From assembly GCF_030272615.1 (NCBI RefSeq), contig NC_081407.1, forward strand, positions 435,400,730 to 435,464,729: a DNA stretch of 64,000 nucleotides, given 5' to 3'. Origin of the DNA: Cryptomeria japonica (Eukaryota > Streptophyta > Pinopsida > Cupressales > Cupressaceae). Of the stretch, positions 1 through 13,433 are shown one piece after another. The notes beneath the pieces are model-generated. The model saw only the letters and a list, made by a program, of their open reading frames with translations. It was not told the origin of the DNA and searched no databases. The position numbers and the translations under genes are program-made. Position 1 is the stretch's first letter, and each line of letters opens with the position of its first letter.

Positions 1-3000
1 TTATATTTTGTTGTTGTAGATTGATAGGTGAGTTTTTGTTACCACCATCAAATATTCTACCTCGCTCATACTGAGAATTATCTGTCATTATGAAAGATAT
101 TGGAATGGAGTATCAAGCAATAGATGCTTGTCCGAATGATCATATTATATATCACAAACAACATGAATTTTGAACTAAATGCCCTGAATGTCATATTGGT
201 AGATATCGAACAAATCAAATAACAAAAAGGGTTCCTCGCAAGGTTCTTCATTATATTCCCATTATTCCACATATGCAACGATTATTCAAGTGCACTAGCT
301 TGGCACAATTTATGGATTACCATGCACACAATAGAAGTCAAGATGACATTATTCGAATGCCTACGGATGGTTCAACATTTATGGACATAGAGGAAAAGTG
401 GCCACACTTTAAAGAAGAACCTCGTAATCTCAGGCTTTCATTGGCAGCGGATGATGTCAATCCATTTGGAGAGATGAGATCTATTTACTCAGTGTGGCTT
501 GTTTTTGTTATCAACAATAACATTCCTCCATGGATGTCAATAAAGAGGGAGCACATAATGTTGGAAATGATTGTTCGAGGTATTTTATCATTTAAATATA
601 GTCGTTTAAATTTAATTATAAATATTGCAGTAAAATGGTCATAATAATTATGTAATGTTTTTTTTCATTCGATTAGGTAAGTACCAAGTTAAAGATATGA
701 ATGTATATATCGAGCCTCTTATCGACGAGTTGCTGGAGTTATGGAATGGTGTCACTATGTATGACGTCTCTAGACCAATAGGACAAAGACAATTTCAATT
801 CCATGCGATGCTTCTATGGACAATACACGATGCCCCGGGGCTAACACATTTTTGTGGTATGTTATAGTGTTTAAGTTGTGCATGAACATTATAATCTAAA
901 AAATTATCATATTTAATCCAGTTATACATTATCTTGTAGGTCTTCAAACAAAGGGAAAATTTGCATGTCCTGTTTGTCGTCCAAAGATGAAATCTCGTCA
1001 TTCAAAAAGTTTAGGAAAGCAGGTGTTTGATGAGTATAGGCACTTTCTCCACAAAAATCATAAGTATCGAAATACTGAAAAACATCTTCTCAATGGGAAA
1101 GAAGAGAATACATCAAAGCCACGAAGAATGACACCTCACCTGTGGAAGTTGGAATATAATAGAATTAATCGTCAATGTAATGCCATTCCATCTATTGGTT
1201 TGTCATAAAACATCTTTTCTATTTTGTTTTGTTTACTGATGATGTGATTGATGATCATGAAGGTCGTGAAGGCATAAATGACCACCTTCCTAAGGGAAAA
1301 AAAAGTTATCCCCGATAATTTAGTAGGTTTCCCTACTACGAGCAGTTACAAATTGTTCATTTGTTTGATAGTATGCATATTGGAAAGAATATAACAGAGA
1401 TATTATGGAAAATATTGGATGGAAGGCGTGACAAAGAAAACATTGTCAAAATATGTAGTGACATTTAGGATTCCAATCATGCAATGATAAATGTCATTCA
1501 ATCAAATAGCCATGGAGACCAAATTAATATAAGTGAGCTTCCTTGGTTATTAACGGACCAGAAAAGCAATGCTATAAAAGAAGTCATACGAAAAATTTGA
1601 TTTCCCACAGGATTTGCTGCTAACATAAACAATCTCATATCAAAGAAAAGTGAATTTGGGCCAGGGATGAAAACGCATGATTGGAATACCTTCATTAAGG
1701 TAATTCATGTTCTTGTGTTTTTAGTATGTATTTAATTACTGTGTGTACGTGTACTTTTCATTATGTTACAAAAAAATGAAAAGATAATTTTATAATTGTT
1801 GCAGTACGTTCTACGTCTATCTCTCCCAAACGACTTCGACAATAATGTCAAGCAAGTCATATATGATCTTGGAAAATACATGAGGTAAGTAGTGATATTT
1901 GTTTAGTTCGTTGTATAGATATTATATTTGTGATTTGTTTTACTTCTTACGTAATATTTTTTTTTGCATATTGAATACCTTGTAGGTGGTTGTCATGTAA
2001 AGAAATCCATAAAGATGATATAAAATATTGGAAGAGAAAAATTCCTCATTTAATGTGTGAAATGCAAAAGTGTCTACCTCCAGCTTTTTTCAATGCATAA
2101 GAAGACTACCTCATACACCAAGTTGAGGAGATTGAATTGTGTGGACCTGTACACACTAGGTCAATGTGGATGGTTGAGAGGAACTTGAAATTTTTGAAGG
2201 CTTTGGTTCGACAAAGAGCACATCCTGAGGGTTCTATGGTGGAGGGATATATGGTATACCAGACTATGGTGTACATTTCTGAATATCTTCCTATGTTTGC
2301 AGCAAAGATCCACGTGGATCGCATTTGGGATCCCAACACCATTAACAAATTCGAAGGGGAGTACTTGATGGGGAAAGGTAGATTGAGGAAAGTGAGAGGT
2401 AATTATAAGATGTTATTATCGTTAATTAATTCTTAATCTTCAAAATAAATCGATTGTAAGACGTCTATTTATTTTTTGTACAGTTGGTCGAGAGTGGGAT
2501 GCACTACATTTGTATATTGCAAAAAATCTTGATTGGATGACGGTATGGATTGAACATTGTCAACATTCTGGATGCACATTAACATGGGAAGGTGTGGCTT
2601 CATTGGTTAAAGAAGCACATCATAATGGAGATTCCAGTGTTACGCAAAGGGAAATTGATTTAGCATATGGTTTAAGAGATAAACAGGTTCGTATAAATTT
2701 ATTAATCACCCATATGTTTATCAACTCACAATACAATAAATTTTACATGTTTGACATATCGCAAGTCAAACACCACAACACTGTGCTGCAATGGTCATAA
2801 ATTTCACATAAAAAAGTTGGATGACACGAAGAAAACTTGTGATTCTAGCATCACTACAGTCTTTGAGGTGACAAATATCTCATCGAGAAATGACATTCAT
2901 CCTCAACAGTCGCAAAATCGATACTATGGCATTTTGGATGATATACTTGAGTGTGACTTTAATTCCTTCAAATTAGTTTTGTTTGTCGTCAAATGGTACA

Positions 3001-3422
3001 GGCTACGATTGAATAAAAATGATCCTGATAGAACTGTTATTGAACATGATAATGGTTTTCTAATGCTAAATACAAGGTCATTTGAACTAGTTGGGGATGA
3101 GCCCTATGTTCTTCCAAGCCAATGTGAGCAAGTATTTTACTCAGAGGTTCCACATAAACCAGGTTGATCATTTGTTGTTAGACATGATCCAAGAGGAAGA
3201 CCGATAAAGTATAATGTGATGGAAGAAGAAGATATCGAAGAAGTAGAAGATGAAGTGGATGATGATCACGATCGACAGTTTCACAATGAAGAAGAAGAAG
3301 AAGAAGAAGAAGAAGAAGAAGATGATGATGACGATGACGACGACGGTGATGGTGATGATGGTGATGATGATGGCAAAGACGTTGATGATGAAGATGATGA
3401 CGATGATGACGACGATGATGAC

Positions 3423-3463
<41 letters not shown>

Positions 3464-3506
3464 CGATGGTGATGATGACCTTGATGTTCATGATGATGAG
3501 GAATGA
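1..3506 (+). pseudogene. CACTA (En/Spm) TNP2-like transposase, multi-exon, decayed, 5'-truncated by the window edge
   Basis: This is the transposase of a CACTA DNA transposon; in intact elements it binds the element ends and catalyses cut-and-paste transposition in the nucleus. The zinc-binding CPEC segment (about 180-200), the DVNPFG / NNIPPWM core (273-579), the YDVSRP and FACPVC segment (677-1197), MHIGKN (about 1375), a DUF4218 block (CGPVHTRSMW, about 2139) and a DUF4216 block (RYYGILDDI, about 2920) follow in family order. An acidic Glu/Asp tail ends at 3506. Splice-like GT..AG introns fit at 580-676, 857-939, 1198-1262, 1700-1803, 1885-1985 and 2399-2483, each restoring frame. In-frame stops at 72, 171, 1316, 1466, 1598, 2098 and 3165 show it is dead. 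Most stops fall where the family has Gln, Arg or Trp. The N-terminus lies upstream of the window. Family assignment is secure; exon edges are my reading of splice consensus. Confidence 0.9.
3285..3500 (+). repeat. GAA/GAT/GAC trinucleotide microsatellite encoding the acidic tail
   Basis: A run of GAA triplets is followed by about 190 bp of GAT/GAC triplets with a few GGT interruptions. In the transposase frame it reads as poly-Glu then poly-Asp. The opposite strand opens a poly-Ile frame that has no coding meaning. The tract probably expanded by replication slippage inside the C-terminal acidic region of the transposase. Confidence 0.95.
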
Positions 3507-3933
3507 AATGTATGAGGAATGTGATTAGTATATTATCTATTGAATAGTGACTTCTTGATAGAATTTTTTTTACATAATTAATTCATTCTATTTTGAATTC
3601 TAATGCCATTACATAATTAATTCATTATGCACCTTTTAATATGGAGATGGAGATAGGGGGTGTGACGATTTATGTGACAATTTTGAAACTGTGTTTATTT
3701 ATGGAAATTGGATTGTTTATTAGCTATGTGACTATTTATGTGAACATTTAGTTGAGGATCCTGCATAGTCTACATAAAGTAAAGGTAAGGAATTACAAAA
3801 TTTACAATGATTTTGATGACAACATCTTTTTATTATTTAATACTCTTTTTGTCTACAAAGTTCATGTTGTTCATGTTGTGTATGATGTAATTTCGCTAAC
3901 GTTTTTTATATTTTTTCTTTGTCACAGGCCGAC
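3507..3933. other. Spacer between the two CACTA genes
   Basis: About 430 bp of AT-rich sequence with no supported coding frame. It ends with a pyrimidine-rich stretch and CACAG just before the ATG of the second gene, so it may hold the 3' UTR of the transposase gene and an intron or leader of the next one. Confidence 0.5.
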
Positions 3934-6781
3934 ATGGATCCATCACATATCTTAGATAGAGATGTACCTTGCGACACTTCTACCAAGCAGGTAAACCTCA
4001 TTGTAATTGTACAAATTAGGTAGAAGCAAACTGTTACATTATTATGTTCTTTTTTTTAGTGATTTATACTAATTTTGTAATTGTTAATGATATTCTTGCC
4101 ACAGACAGATGTTAGGGGAAAGGGAAAGGGAGTTGCAGTACTTGAGCACCTTTCTATGGATGTGGAATCATTAGGGTTAAGCAATGATGACCTTGAAGAT
4201 CCCATAGACCTTGTGAAATTCTTTAAAATGCCTCTTATAAAAATTAGAAAAGAGATTGTTGCTTTGGCAGTCGTGCATCCTACCACTGATGAGATATGAT
4301 AGAGGGTGGAATTATTGTATAAGACAGTAGAAAACTTGCAAGTAAGCAGTAATGAAAGCTTTAATTATAAAAAAAGTTCAATAATGGTTTATATTTTATT
4401 CTCTTTTTATGTCATTAACTAAAATATGTATGTATTGTTTTTACAACAATTTATCCACCCTCATGAAAGTCGTTCCTACGATCAGGGTGTTGCAGGATTA
4501 GGTGATGACGATTTTCTTGTATTATCACTTGCTTGGCTTATCACTCTGAGTACCCAAAACACATCATACTTGATACTGTCAATTTTCAAAATAAAATTTC
4601 ATCCTTGTTTACAATTCTTGCACTTTTCATATATTTAATGTTTGATATAGTTAATGTATTATTCTTTAGGTGTTGTCAATGTTACTGTGCAAATACCGAT
4701 GCCTCCTCATTAGAGGTCACCCTCACTTGTATTGCCGACTACAATGTGGGCAACACGTAGCATGCAGACATCCTCTAGTACACATCATATTAGCCTACCC
4801 ACTTTTGGTAGATCCCTCTTTTGCTCTATCTTCTGTCATGTGTTTATTTCCCTTCAAGCATTCTTTCTTGAATTCTAATGTCATTTCATAGTGGATTCAT
4901 TTTTTGCAGGAGGAGATGCACATGAGGATGTGCCACAGGCAACTACTGCTGATAACATAGCATCGTTTCCTGGATCTTCTCGTATTGCTAGTACAGGAAC
5001 ATTGCAGGCCACATTCGTGGTGAGCAACAAAGAAATGCTTCCTTTAAAGATACAAAAGGTTCCAGGTACTTTAAAATTATTAATATATATACTCTAATTG
5101 TAATTTACTTTATGATCACTCATTTTGGACTAATATTGATCCCATGAATTTTTTGCAGGCAATGATATTTTCTATAAACATCTTAGTGACATTGCATTGC
5201 AGATATTTGGGCCCACCATACGTAAAAGGTGGTACATCATATGTGAACTAACCCTTATCCACTTTTGATTTCATATCATTGCTAGAATACTTTTCCTTTG
5301 ATCCATTTCTTGAAGTGTAATAAATGTAGCTTCAGTTCATTTCTGAATCTAACAGGTTTGTTTTTGCTTTAAAAGGTGGAATGACCAAGAAAAATGGTTA
5401 AAAGATGAATTGGCAAACCAAATGGTTGAGTGGTTTCAAAATGACACCTTTGACAAAACCAAGCTCCTTGAAAAAGCTGACATATATCTAAAGTATGTGA
5501 GGGACTAATACAGGACCCATTTGGAGAGGAACCTAAAGTACGAGCGTCCCCCCATGATTCTAGAGAGGGAGTGGAACGACCTGATTTTAGATGCCAAGGA
5601 GAGAATTGAAAGGAAAAAAGGAAATACACCAGTAGACGCCAGAAGAAGGTACGAGATACTATTAAGAATGTAATTATGTACTAATTAATTACTCTTTATA
5701 TTTATATAATCTAACATATTTCAAACTTTTTATAGACTGAGTGACACATCAAAGGCAACCAAGGCAAGGCAAGAAAAGAACGGGTAACACAAACTTGGCT
5801 TTGGTGGTTACATGAAACTTGTTGCACGAGTTGTAAGTATCTCATGTAAACTCCCATATTGTCTCAAAATATTAATAAATTGCAAACATTTTTTTTTATC
5901 AAACAATGCAAGCAAAATTCACGGTACCAAGCAAAAATGCAGGGCTCTGAATTCAATAGAGCGCCCATAGAAGATGACAAGAGAATTGCCTACCAACAAG
6001 GCTATTCAACCATGGCTGATCGGCTATGAGAATTGAGTGGGCATACACAACATTTGAGTGCATCCGTCACACAGGTAAATATGCTAAATGGAAGTTGTTT
6101 CAAATTGAATACTTTACCAATAATCTAATTGATGTTGAGTTCCAACATAAAGTGACTATATTTGTTTTAAATAAACAAGCAATGATAACAATGTGCATGT
6201 CATTGGAATGCATCCTGCTAATTGTGAAACACCACCTACACATGAAGGTCCAGATGTGCATCCCAGTAGTGGAGGTATTCATTTTCTATTCAAATTTATT
6301 TATTTAGCTATTAATACAATTAAACATCTTAATTTGTAATTAGAGTAGTAATTAATGTAACCTTTCTTGTTAATATTTTAGAGCATGTAGTCAGTGGTGA
6401 GCAAGTGGAGCATGATCTGGGTACACAACCTCAAGAACATGATGTTCCCCACTCAGGTAAAGAGGAGTGTGGTGTTCATCATGTTGAGGTTAAGGCTCCA
6501 CAAAATGATGTGGCCCCATCAGGTAAAGAGCACAACAATTATGCTCTCTAAATTAATGAAATACTTGTAACAATAATTTTTTTTTTTTGAATTTAACCCA
6601 TTTCTTTGTTATTGTAGAGGACCCCCCTTCGCTTCAGTGTCCTCGTCCTCAGTATAAGACTAGGTATACATGGAGATCACGAGTAGTTGGTGGAACATCT
6701 GTAGAGGGGGGAAATGATGAAGACACCAATGTTCCACTTAGTCTTTTCATAGCTTCAAAGAAAAAACAAAGAAAAAAATGA
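3934..6781 (+). pseudogene. Second CACTA gene, Transposase_24 / TNPA-like, multi-exon, decayed
   Basis: This looks like the accessory protein of the CACTA element, downstream of the transposase on the same strand. Such proteins bind subterminal repeats and assist transposition. I chose the ATG at 3934 because it follows a splice-like CACAG. The central part (about 5380-6080) has the plant Transposase_24 pattern: KRWY / RWNDQEKWL, a VRD..RTHLERN segment, REWNDLI, an HKLGFGGYMKL segment (about 5790) and AYQQGY. A low-complexity tail with repeated PHSGKE / APSGKE units follows and the frame ends with a lysine-rich FIASKKKQRKK at 6781. Stops at 4297, 5506 (Gln expected), 5785 and 6027 (Arg expected) break it. 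Several introns are implied (for example 6329-6381 and 6530-6617). The Transposase_24 assignment is by motif; the first 1 kb is less certain. Confidence 0.72.
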
Positions 6782-8218
6782 TTGTAATCTAACTTATTTG
6801 ATAATGACTGATTTTTATGTGTTAGTGAATGTAATTATGTGCTAATTAATGGTTATGGATGATATGTGTTAATTATTATTGATGAATGTTGCATGTTAAT
6901 TAATATTAATCAATGTTATGTGTTAATGAACGTTATGTGATATTAATGAATGAATGCTATATTTTATTAATGGTAGAAAGAATTAATGAATGAATGTTAT
7001 AAGATGTTAACGGGGAATTTAGAGTGATGTTAGAGGGGGGGAGACGGGCCAAATGAGCTTCCACCTTCACGTGGTTGTCCCTGTTAAGTAGAGAATATTA
7101 AACTATTCTCGAAACCAAGCGAAGCTCAACAAGGTAACACACTTTTCAATATTTCATTATGTTGCACAGTTAATCTTATTGAATAATGTATATTGAATCT
7201 TAATTGCAGGGTCCAACAGAGCCAACATGAACAACAACACCACGAGTTGCTGGGTATAATGAACTCCCATATTGTCTTGTATATACACGAACAATATGAG
7301 TTGCTTCTAGTGTTGATATCCAAGGTGGGACTGCAAAAGTTATGAATATGCCTCATCCTTGTAAGTTTTTTTATTACAACTCCTAATGCTTGAGACTAAA
7401 CTTTTTGTTCTTGATGGTTTTCACTAGTTGTCATAACCTCTGACTTTGATGCTTGTGCCTTAATAGAACTAGATGTTTCTTGTATGCATACTTGGTCAAG
7501 GACTGCATTAATACTCATGTTTCAATGTTGACCTACAAGACATGTAAAAGGAAAACTACAATTGCTACTAGTGCCTTATCCAGGCCACATAGTCATCTAA
7601 GTTTAAACAATACTACCACAATCAAATATCTCCACACATCCCATCACCTCGGCTTCTATAAAACCCCACATATGCCTGACATACATAAGAATTTACCCTT
7701 ATCAAACTAGACTGTATTCATCAAATTCAAAATCTCCCACAAGGAATTTACTGATAGAAATGCTTCATGCATATTTAATTTCCCTCTTGGAAAGAAAAGC
7801 TAAGAAACGCCTCTATTTAAGGTTGCCTTACAATCCATACTCAAATGAATAACCCTAGATTACTCATATTGAAAATAGTAGACCAAAAGACAACACAAAA
7901 TTTAGGCTCGAAAGTTGATACTCTATATATTAATATTAATTTTGAGAAAATATTACGAAACTCAAAGTATTCTCCATAAGACTAGAAAAAAGCTCAGATA
8001 AATTTCTGCAACATTTTCTTACAATTACTTGCGATCATTTTTTTAGGAGTCCTGGTATCCATTTATAATAGTATGGATGCATACAAGCTTTGGACCCTTC
8101 AAAAGAAAGTTTGTTACAAACAACCGGTCATTTTCAAGAAGCGGTTATAAGTCCTTTTCAGCATCTGTGGCTTCCTCTATTTGTTGTTCTATTGCAACTG
8201 CTCCCGAGCATCTTCTTT
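6782..8218. other. CACTA 3' flank with degenerate TTAATGAATGTTATG-type repeats; no gene
   Basis: Between about 6820 and 7005 there are some 6-7 imperfect units built on TTAATNAATGTTATGTG. Their position just beyond the last CACTA gene fits the subterminal repeat zone of such an element. I could not find a convincing CACTA-type terminal inverted repeat or a 3-bp TSD, so the element end is not placed. From 7400 to 8218 I see only short frames without recognisable content; the last few hundred bases are probably the 3' flank of the minus-strand gene that follows. Confidence 0.4.
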
Positions 8219-11200
8219 CTATCCCATATACTTATCTTTCCACTCCTGATACACATCATCACTAGGCCAAGTAAAACTAGCGATCTTCTGTTTCATATCT
8301 TCTTGTTGCTTCCAAGTGACTCGTACATGCCCAATCTCTGTTTCTATGAAACCATAATGAGATTTCACTTTTAAAATTTCCTCAATTGTTTGGACAATAA
8401 AGGATGTGTCATCAGTACTAATAATCTGATTGATCCTTAGGGACAAATTGTGGTCCACCTCCTTTAACCAAGTCTTCTCTTCCTTTAGCTGGACAGGACC
8501 AATGAAACCTCCTAGAAACATTTCAAATTTATGATTTGAATATTCTTTCCTATAAAGTTGGGCTTTTCTTTTTATACCCGCTCCTTCCACTGAAAGATTA
8601 TTCACTCTTTTATAAACTCACATGTAGACCTTAGATTGTCATTCTCTTCTACATCTGTATGGGAAGAACACATGAGCTCTAACTCTTTACCTCTAGGCAC
8701 CCACTTATTCAGGATTGGTTCTAAAGTGGCTTCTTCTTCTCTGAATTTGATCAAAATCTCAAGAATCCTCTTCATATTTATGTATACATTGGAGGTTTTG
8801 ACTAAGTTAGCAAACTTCAAGACGGTGGCTTTCACCTTCTCCTCATATTTGTTTGCATACAATGTCTGAGCTTGTTTCAATTTTTCCAACTCATGTTGGA
8901 CATTTTCAGGTAATTGGGAACTAGAAGGCATAGGAGAAGGGGGATATTCAATGATGGGACTAGTAGGAGGGGGTCTTGATGGAGAGGAGGCTATCATGAG
9001 TGTAGAAGATTCACCGGGATGATATTGACCTGCCAGTTGACTCTGGAGTCTAGCAATTATGTTGTCTCTATTGGCTATTCCTTCTATAGCATCATTGTAA
9101 GCTTTTAAAATAGTCTCCAACTTCAATTGGAGATTAGCCTTTTCTTGTGCCTCTTTCTCTGCCACCTTAACACTGAATTTTGCAGTCTCTAGGACTGTGC
9201 TTGCAGCTTCCACTACCCCTATGTCTTGGACTCTTTTAACTATCATGCCTCCTACGAGGCCAAAATCTGATGCATCCTTCCTTCTTTTATTTTCATCCTT
9301 CTTTAAAGACCACATGACAAGAGCAAAATTATCCTTGCTGAATGTCACTCCTTCCATAGGCTTTGTTTCTTTCCTCACTGCATCAAGCACTAAGGTATCA
9401 GCTATATCCCATTCAGGGAGAATCAACACACCAGCCTTTGCTACCATTTCTCTTCCTTTCTCAGGGGTGATTGCTTTGAACTCCTCCATCATTTCTTACT
9501 TAACCTCTTCTTCTACCTGAGTTGTATTTTTAAGAGGTTGTTCACTTTTCCTCTGTTCACCTCTAGTCTTGAATTGATCAATATTTTGCTTCCATAGAAA
9601 CTATATAAAATCTCCTGATGTGACAAAATTACTGTTAGCTAGGAATTCTTCACTAGCTTTCTTAACAGTAAGGTCCATTTCTTGGCCCTTTAACTCACCA
9701 TCAGTCAAATCCATTTCAACATTAGGTGGCTCTTTGAGGATCCCCTCTTGGAGCATCCCCTCTTGGGTCTCCTCATAAGTATAGGCAATCTCATCGAGAC
9801 TCCCTAACTGCAATAATTGTTCAACCACAACTTGTTCATTTCCAATGTGGATAGGAGACTGGGATGGAGAATATTGAGGCTCATCAGTTTCAATTTCCTT
9901 TCCCACTCTCTGCTTCTTAGGGGAATCTTGGATGTCAATGACATCTTTAATTTTCCTCTTCCCTTTTGAAGTAGAAGGCTCACCTATCACTGGCATTATC
10001 ACAATGTACTTTGACCTTTTGTGCATTACATAGTCACCAGGTGGGATATCTCTAGCAAAGGAAGGCTTAGCCAATACCATCTTAGCCTTATCAGGCTCAT
10101 TTTGCATTATGGCCTCCCTCTTTTCTTTTAAGGTCTACATGAGATCTTCAAAATAAAGAATCAGGAATTTTATTTTCTCCTCAAATGGATTGAAGCTAGA
10201 AAGGGGGTCATAGCTAGTGTCAAATTGATGGATAAAATCAAGGGATTTCTTATATGCCACCCACTTCTCCTTCCTCAGTTCTTGCTCATCTAAGCTGAAT
10301 TCATTTCTAATCAGATCTTCTGGAAACTTAAATTGATGTGGCCTACCTCTACACACTACTCTTTTTCTGAACATTCCATTGAAAAAATCCTCGGGGTCTG
10401 CACATCTTGACACTGCAGTAGACAACCTATATGGCTTAAAGAATTCTTCAAAAAATCTCCATCCACCCTTAGTGATCAAAAAATGGTGAGCCATGGTAAT
10501 AGTTGGGAAAATAGTCCCTTTACCTCTATTGGTTAGCTCTTCTTCTTGTACTCCCCCAATTTGTCTCAGGACTTCTGCAGTCCCTATCTTCAATGGGACC
10601 TGATAGGGTAGTAAAAAGGGAGTGCCTCTAAATCCAAACACTCTAAAAATAGTAGACACAGGGTACAAATATATGTCTCCCCAGTTGTGAAAAATCTTGA
10701 TATCCTCTGCAAACTCCTTTGGTCTAAGAAAGTCCAAAAGAGCCTTAGTAATTCTAGGGTTTTCTCTACATAGAAGAATCCTAATTTTAGATGCAAAGTA
10801 TCTGTCAAACTTTAAATAACTTGCATCTTCTCTATCCCAAGATAGAACAGTACTCCACAATTGCACTGGCATCTCCTCTTTATCCTTGATCTTAATCAGG
10901 TCCATGTCCTTTCCAAAATAATCAGCCCCTTTGAACAGAAACATATGCGTTAACATGGAGTACCATCCAAATAGCCTATCCACCTTACCATTTTTGATTC
11001 CTACTAGCCCTTTATGAATTGCATCAGCAAGGTATGAGGCATAATAAAATGTTATTGCTAGGGAGGGGTTTAGAATTTGTGCAATTATTAACATATAATG
11101 GGTTGACATATTCTTTTCAACATCCTCTCCAAAAATCTGGCATAATGCCCAATACATACCCTTAGCTCTCAGAGTGAATAGGTTGAGAGAGAATGGTTCC

Positions 11201-11778
11201 ATTGTGTTGGGGCCTACAACTGTTAACCCCCCTATCTTTACAAAGAATTCTTTCAATGGGCCACTTCTAAGATGATCCCTGTGTGTGTTGTAAACCTGGG
11301 CTAATGACTCAAAGTCAATAGGTTCTAACAAATTGGAGAACTCACTGAGTTTAAACACTTTCCTGAATTCATCTTCATTTATCTCAATCAAGACTAATCC
11401 CTTTATGTTCCTAATGCATCTTGCCATAGAGTCATAATTCTGTGCAATCAGGGCTAACAGATCTACATCCATAAAAACACCAGGGATGACAAGCTTTCCT
11501 ACATCCTACTCCCATATGCCATTCAAACGAGTTGGGGAATTCCTCTACCCAAAACTGACTTTGAAGAGTCCTAAGCCTGACAATCCTATTTCAGGGTCCC
11601 TCAACCAATTACCCTTATCATAAAGGCCATTTCCAATTTTTAGACGAGGGTTCTTAGGTACTAGCTCTTTGGCCCTAGCCCCAGCATTGGTGCACATGGT
11701 TAATTGCTCTAAAAAATCATCATAGATATTTCGGTCCTCGTAATTCACCTTCCCTGTCAATTCTCTTCTCGGTGCCAT
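8219..11778 (-). pseudogene. Uncharacterised repeat-borne protein family, copy 1 (broken)
   Basis: I do not recognise a named function. One minus-strand frame runs from the ATG at 11778 to 8602, interrupted by TAG at 11545, 11506, 10135 and 9601 and a stop at 8602; a -/+1 frameshift then leads into a 128-residue end (8605-8219). It looks like one ancestral protein of roughly 1,100-1,180 residues. Order: basic N-terminus; an alpha-helical block starting near GVFMDVDLL with an NYDS..R.I pattern; a GFRGTPFLLP motif (about 10600); a polar linker with KGKRKIK (about 9960); a TPEKGREMVAKAGVL motif (about 9465); then a coiled-coil-like, Glu/Lys-rich part. Copy 2 aligns along most of this length and copy 3 over the central block. 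Similar proteins are common as hypothetical genes in conifers, as far as I remember. It could be a retroelement-encoded antisense ORF or a captured gene. Confidence 0.6.
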
Positions 11779-13009
11779 TCTGGTCAAACAATTATACCAC
11801 TAGCAACTAGCACAGACCTCTAATGAAGTAATTCACATAGCTGTATTTGAGAACAAACCAAGAGTTATCAAGAAAAGCACAAGAAACCTGATTATTCACC
11901 TGAAGAAAATCGCTCTGCAACAATTTGCCCTGCAATAAACTTCGATGAAACAATACTTAGCAATCAAGTTGATGCGGACTCAAAAAGGACAAGTTGGCAT
12001 TTAAGTTTTAGAAATTAACTTCCCATGCTTCGGCTTTCTTTTCAGATTTAAATTCACCAGATCGAATTCAAAACTAGCTCCAATGGGTCATAATTCCTCT
12101 AAGTCTTTCCTCTATTTCGCTCTTTCGCTATTTCGCAGAACATAAAACTTGTGCTCTTTTCTTTCGCGAAACAACACTAGTCGTTGGATCATGAGAACTT
12201 GCATCGCCTTTATCTCCATTTGATCTCTTTGCTTTAGTGTCGGGCCCTACCTCCTTTTTGCCACTTCGTAGACTTTAATAGTCATTCACTTTTCCTTCGC
12301 GAGGCCATGCCAAGTGTTAGATCAAACTCAAATCACCCGGCCTTTAACTCCAACCAGGACTATCAATCCTTTTAATTAACCGCGCCTCATCTTGACGGCT
12401 AACGGTTTTTGCCATTTCACTGAGGTTAAGTTGCGGGCATCTTAGGGCCACGAAACAAAGAGAAGCGTTGGATCAATCTTGAGATGAATGCCTTTTAAGT
12501 GGGCCCTTTACCTGGGAATTACTTACCCCACTTGTTCTTTGGTTAATAAATGCCACATGGCAGTTGGCCATTAGCCCTGGAAACTCCTTTTGTTTCCACC
12601 CTTAATCCGCCACGTGTTCCCTTTTACTATTCCCACATAACTGCTGGTTACACCTTAGGCAGGCCCTCAATCACTTTTAGAGCCAAGTGGCATTTGACAC
12701 ATCGCTATCGAGCTCTACCAAAAGCGGCAGCTATTATGCCACGTCACACCTCCGTGTGAATTCCACCTGTCTTTCGCGACTTCGCGAACATTATACTTTG
12801 TTTGGCTTGTGGTCGTGAATCAACGTGAGCCATTGATCTTTTTCCAACCCGATCATTCTTTAACCAAAGAAGACCTCTTATCCCTAGGACCCACCAAACC
12901 CTTTCACCACTTTGTGAAGGTTAAAACACATTCATCTTGATCTCATGAAACCACGCTGTCCATCCGATCAGATGAAACTTGATTGGTGTTTAGCTTTGGT
13001 CCAAACCTA
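11779..13009. other. 5' flank of copy 1; no gene
   Basis: About 1.2 kb with noticeably higher GC than its surroundings and repeated fragments such as CTTTCGCGA and GTGGTCGTGAATCAACG (about 12810 and again about 13070). No coding frame is supported. It would act as leader and promoter for the minus-strand gene, but I see no clear TATA box. Confidence 0.4.
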
Positions 13010-13433
13010 TATGCTGGGTCCACCTTCGCCTTTCACTACTTCACGGAAAATAAGTTTCAAGCACTTTTTGGTCGTGAATCAACGCAGGCCGTCATATCAA
13101 CAGAAAATCATATGATACTTATAAGGCCCGACGGACATTAGAAAAGGCAAATTAAAAGCGAACAAGAATAAAATATTTAAAGGGACCGCCTAGGTAAATG
13201 ACAAGGGGAGAACACTCTTATGATAAATGGACCCATCGCTTAAGTGAATAAAGTAACACCAAATTAGAAACCAAAAGGTCTTTTCTCAGGTATTGAAGTG
13301 ACTTAAAACCTAAACCCTGAACCTCTTAGGATTTAAAACAAATTGAAAGAACACATGCGTACCAAACACAGAATTTTCAAAAAACCTAGCCATTTATGGA
13401 CTGAGAACATGCATTTTTAAAATAGTGATAATA
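13010..13433. repeat. Direct repeat A, left copy
   Basis: About 425 bp that recurs in the same orientation at 14335-14763. Shared landmarks are the CAGGCC..AAGGCCCGACG segment, GGACCGCCTAGGTAAA, the CTTAAGTGAATAAAGTAACAC segment and AGTGATAA at the right end. The two copies are diverged by many substitutions and small indels but stay collinear. Confidence 0.75.

Noticed and set aside
3168-3491. Minus-strand poly-isoleucine frame
   Set aside because: It is the complement of the GAT/GAC microsatellite and has no independent coding evidence.
7453-7710. 85-residue plus-strand ORF rich in His and Thr
   Set aside because: No family resemblance and no supporting context.
8077-9520. Plus-strand ORFs opposite family copy 1
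   Set aside because: Shadows of the longer minus-strand frame, which has a homologue at 15399-18574.
12550-12759. 69-residue plus-strand ORF in the GC-richer leader
   Set aside because: No motif; composition follows the repeated leader sequence.
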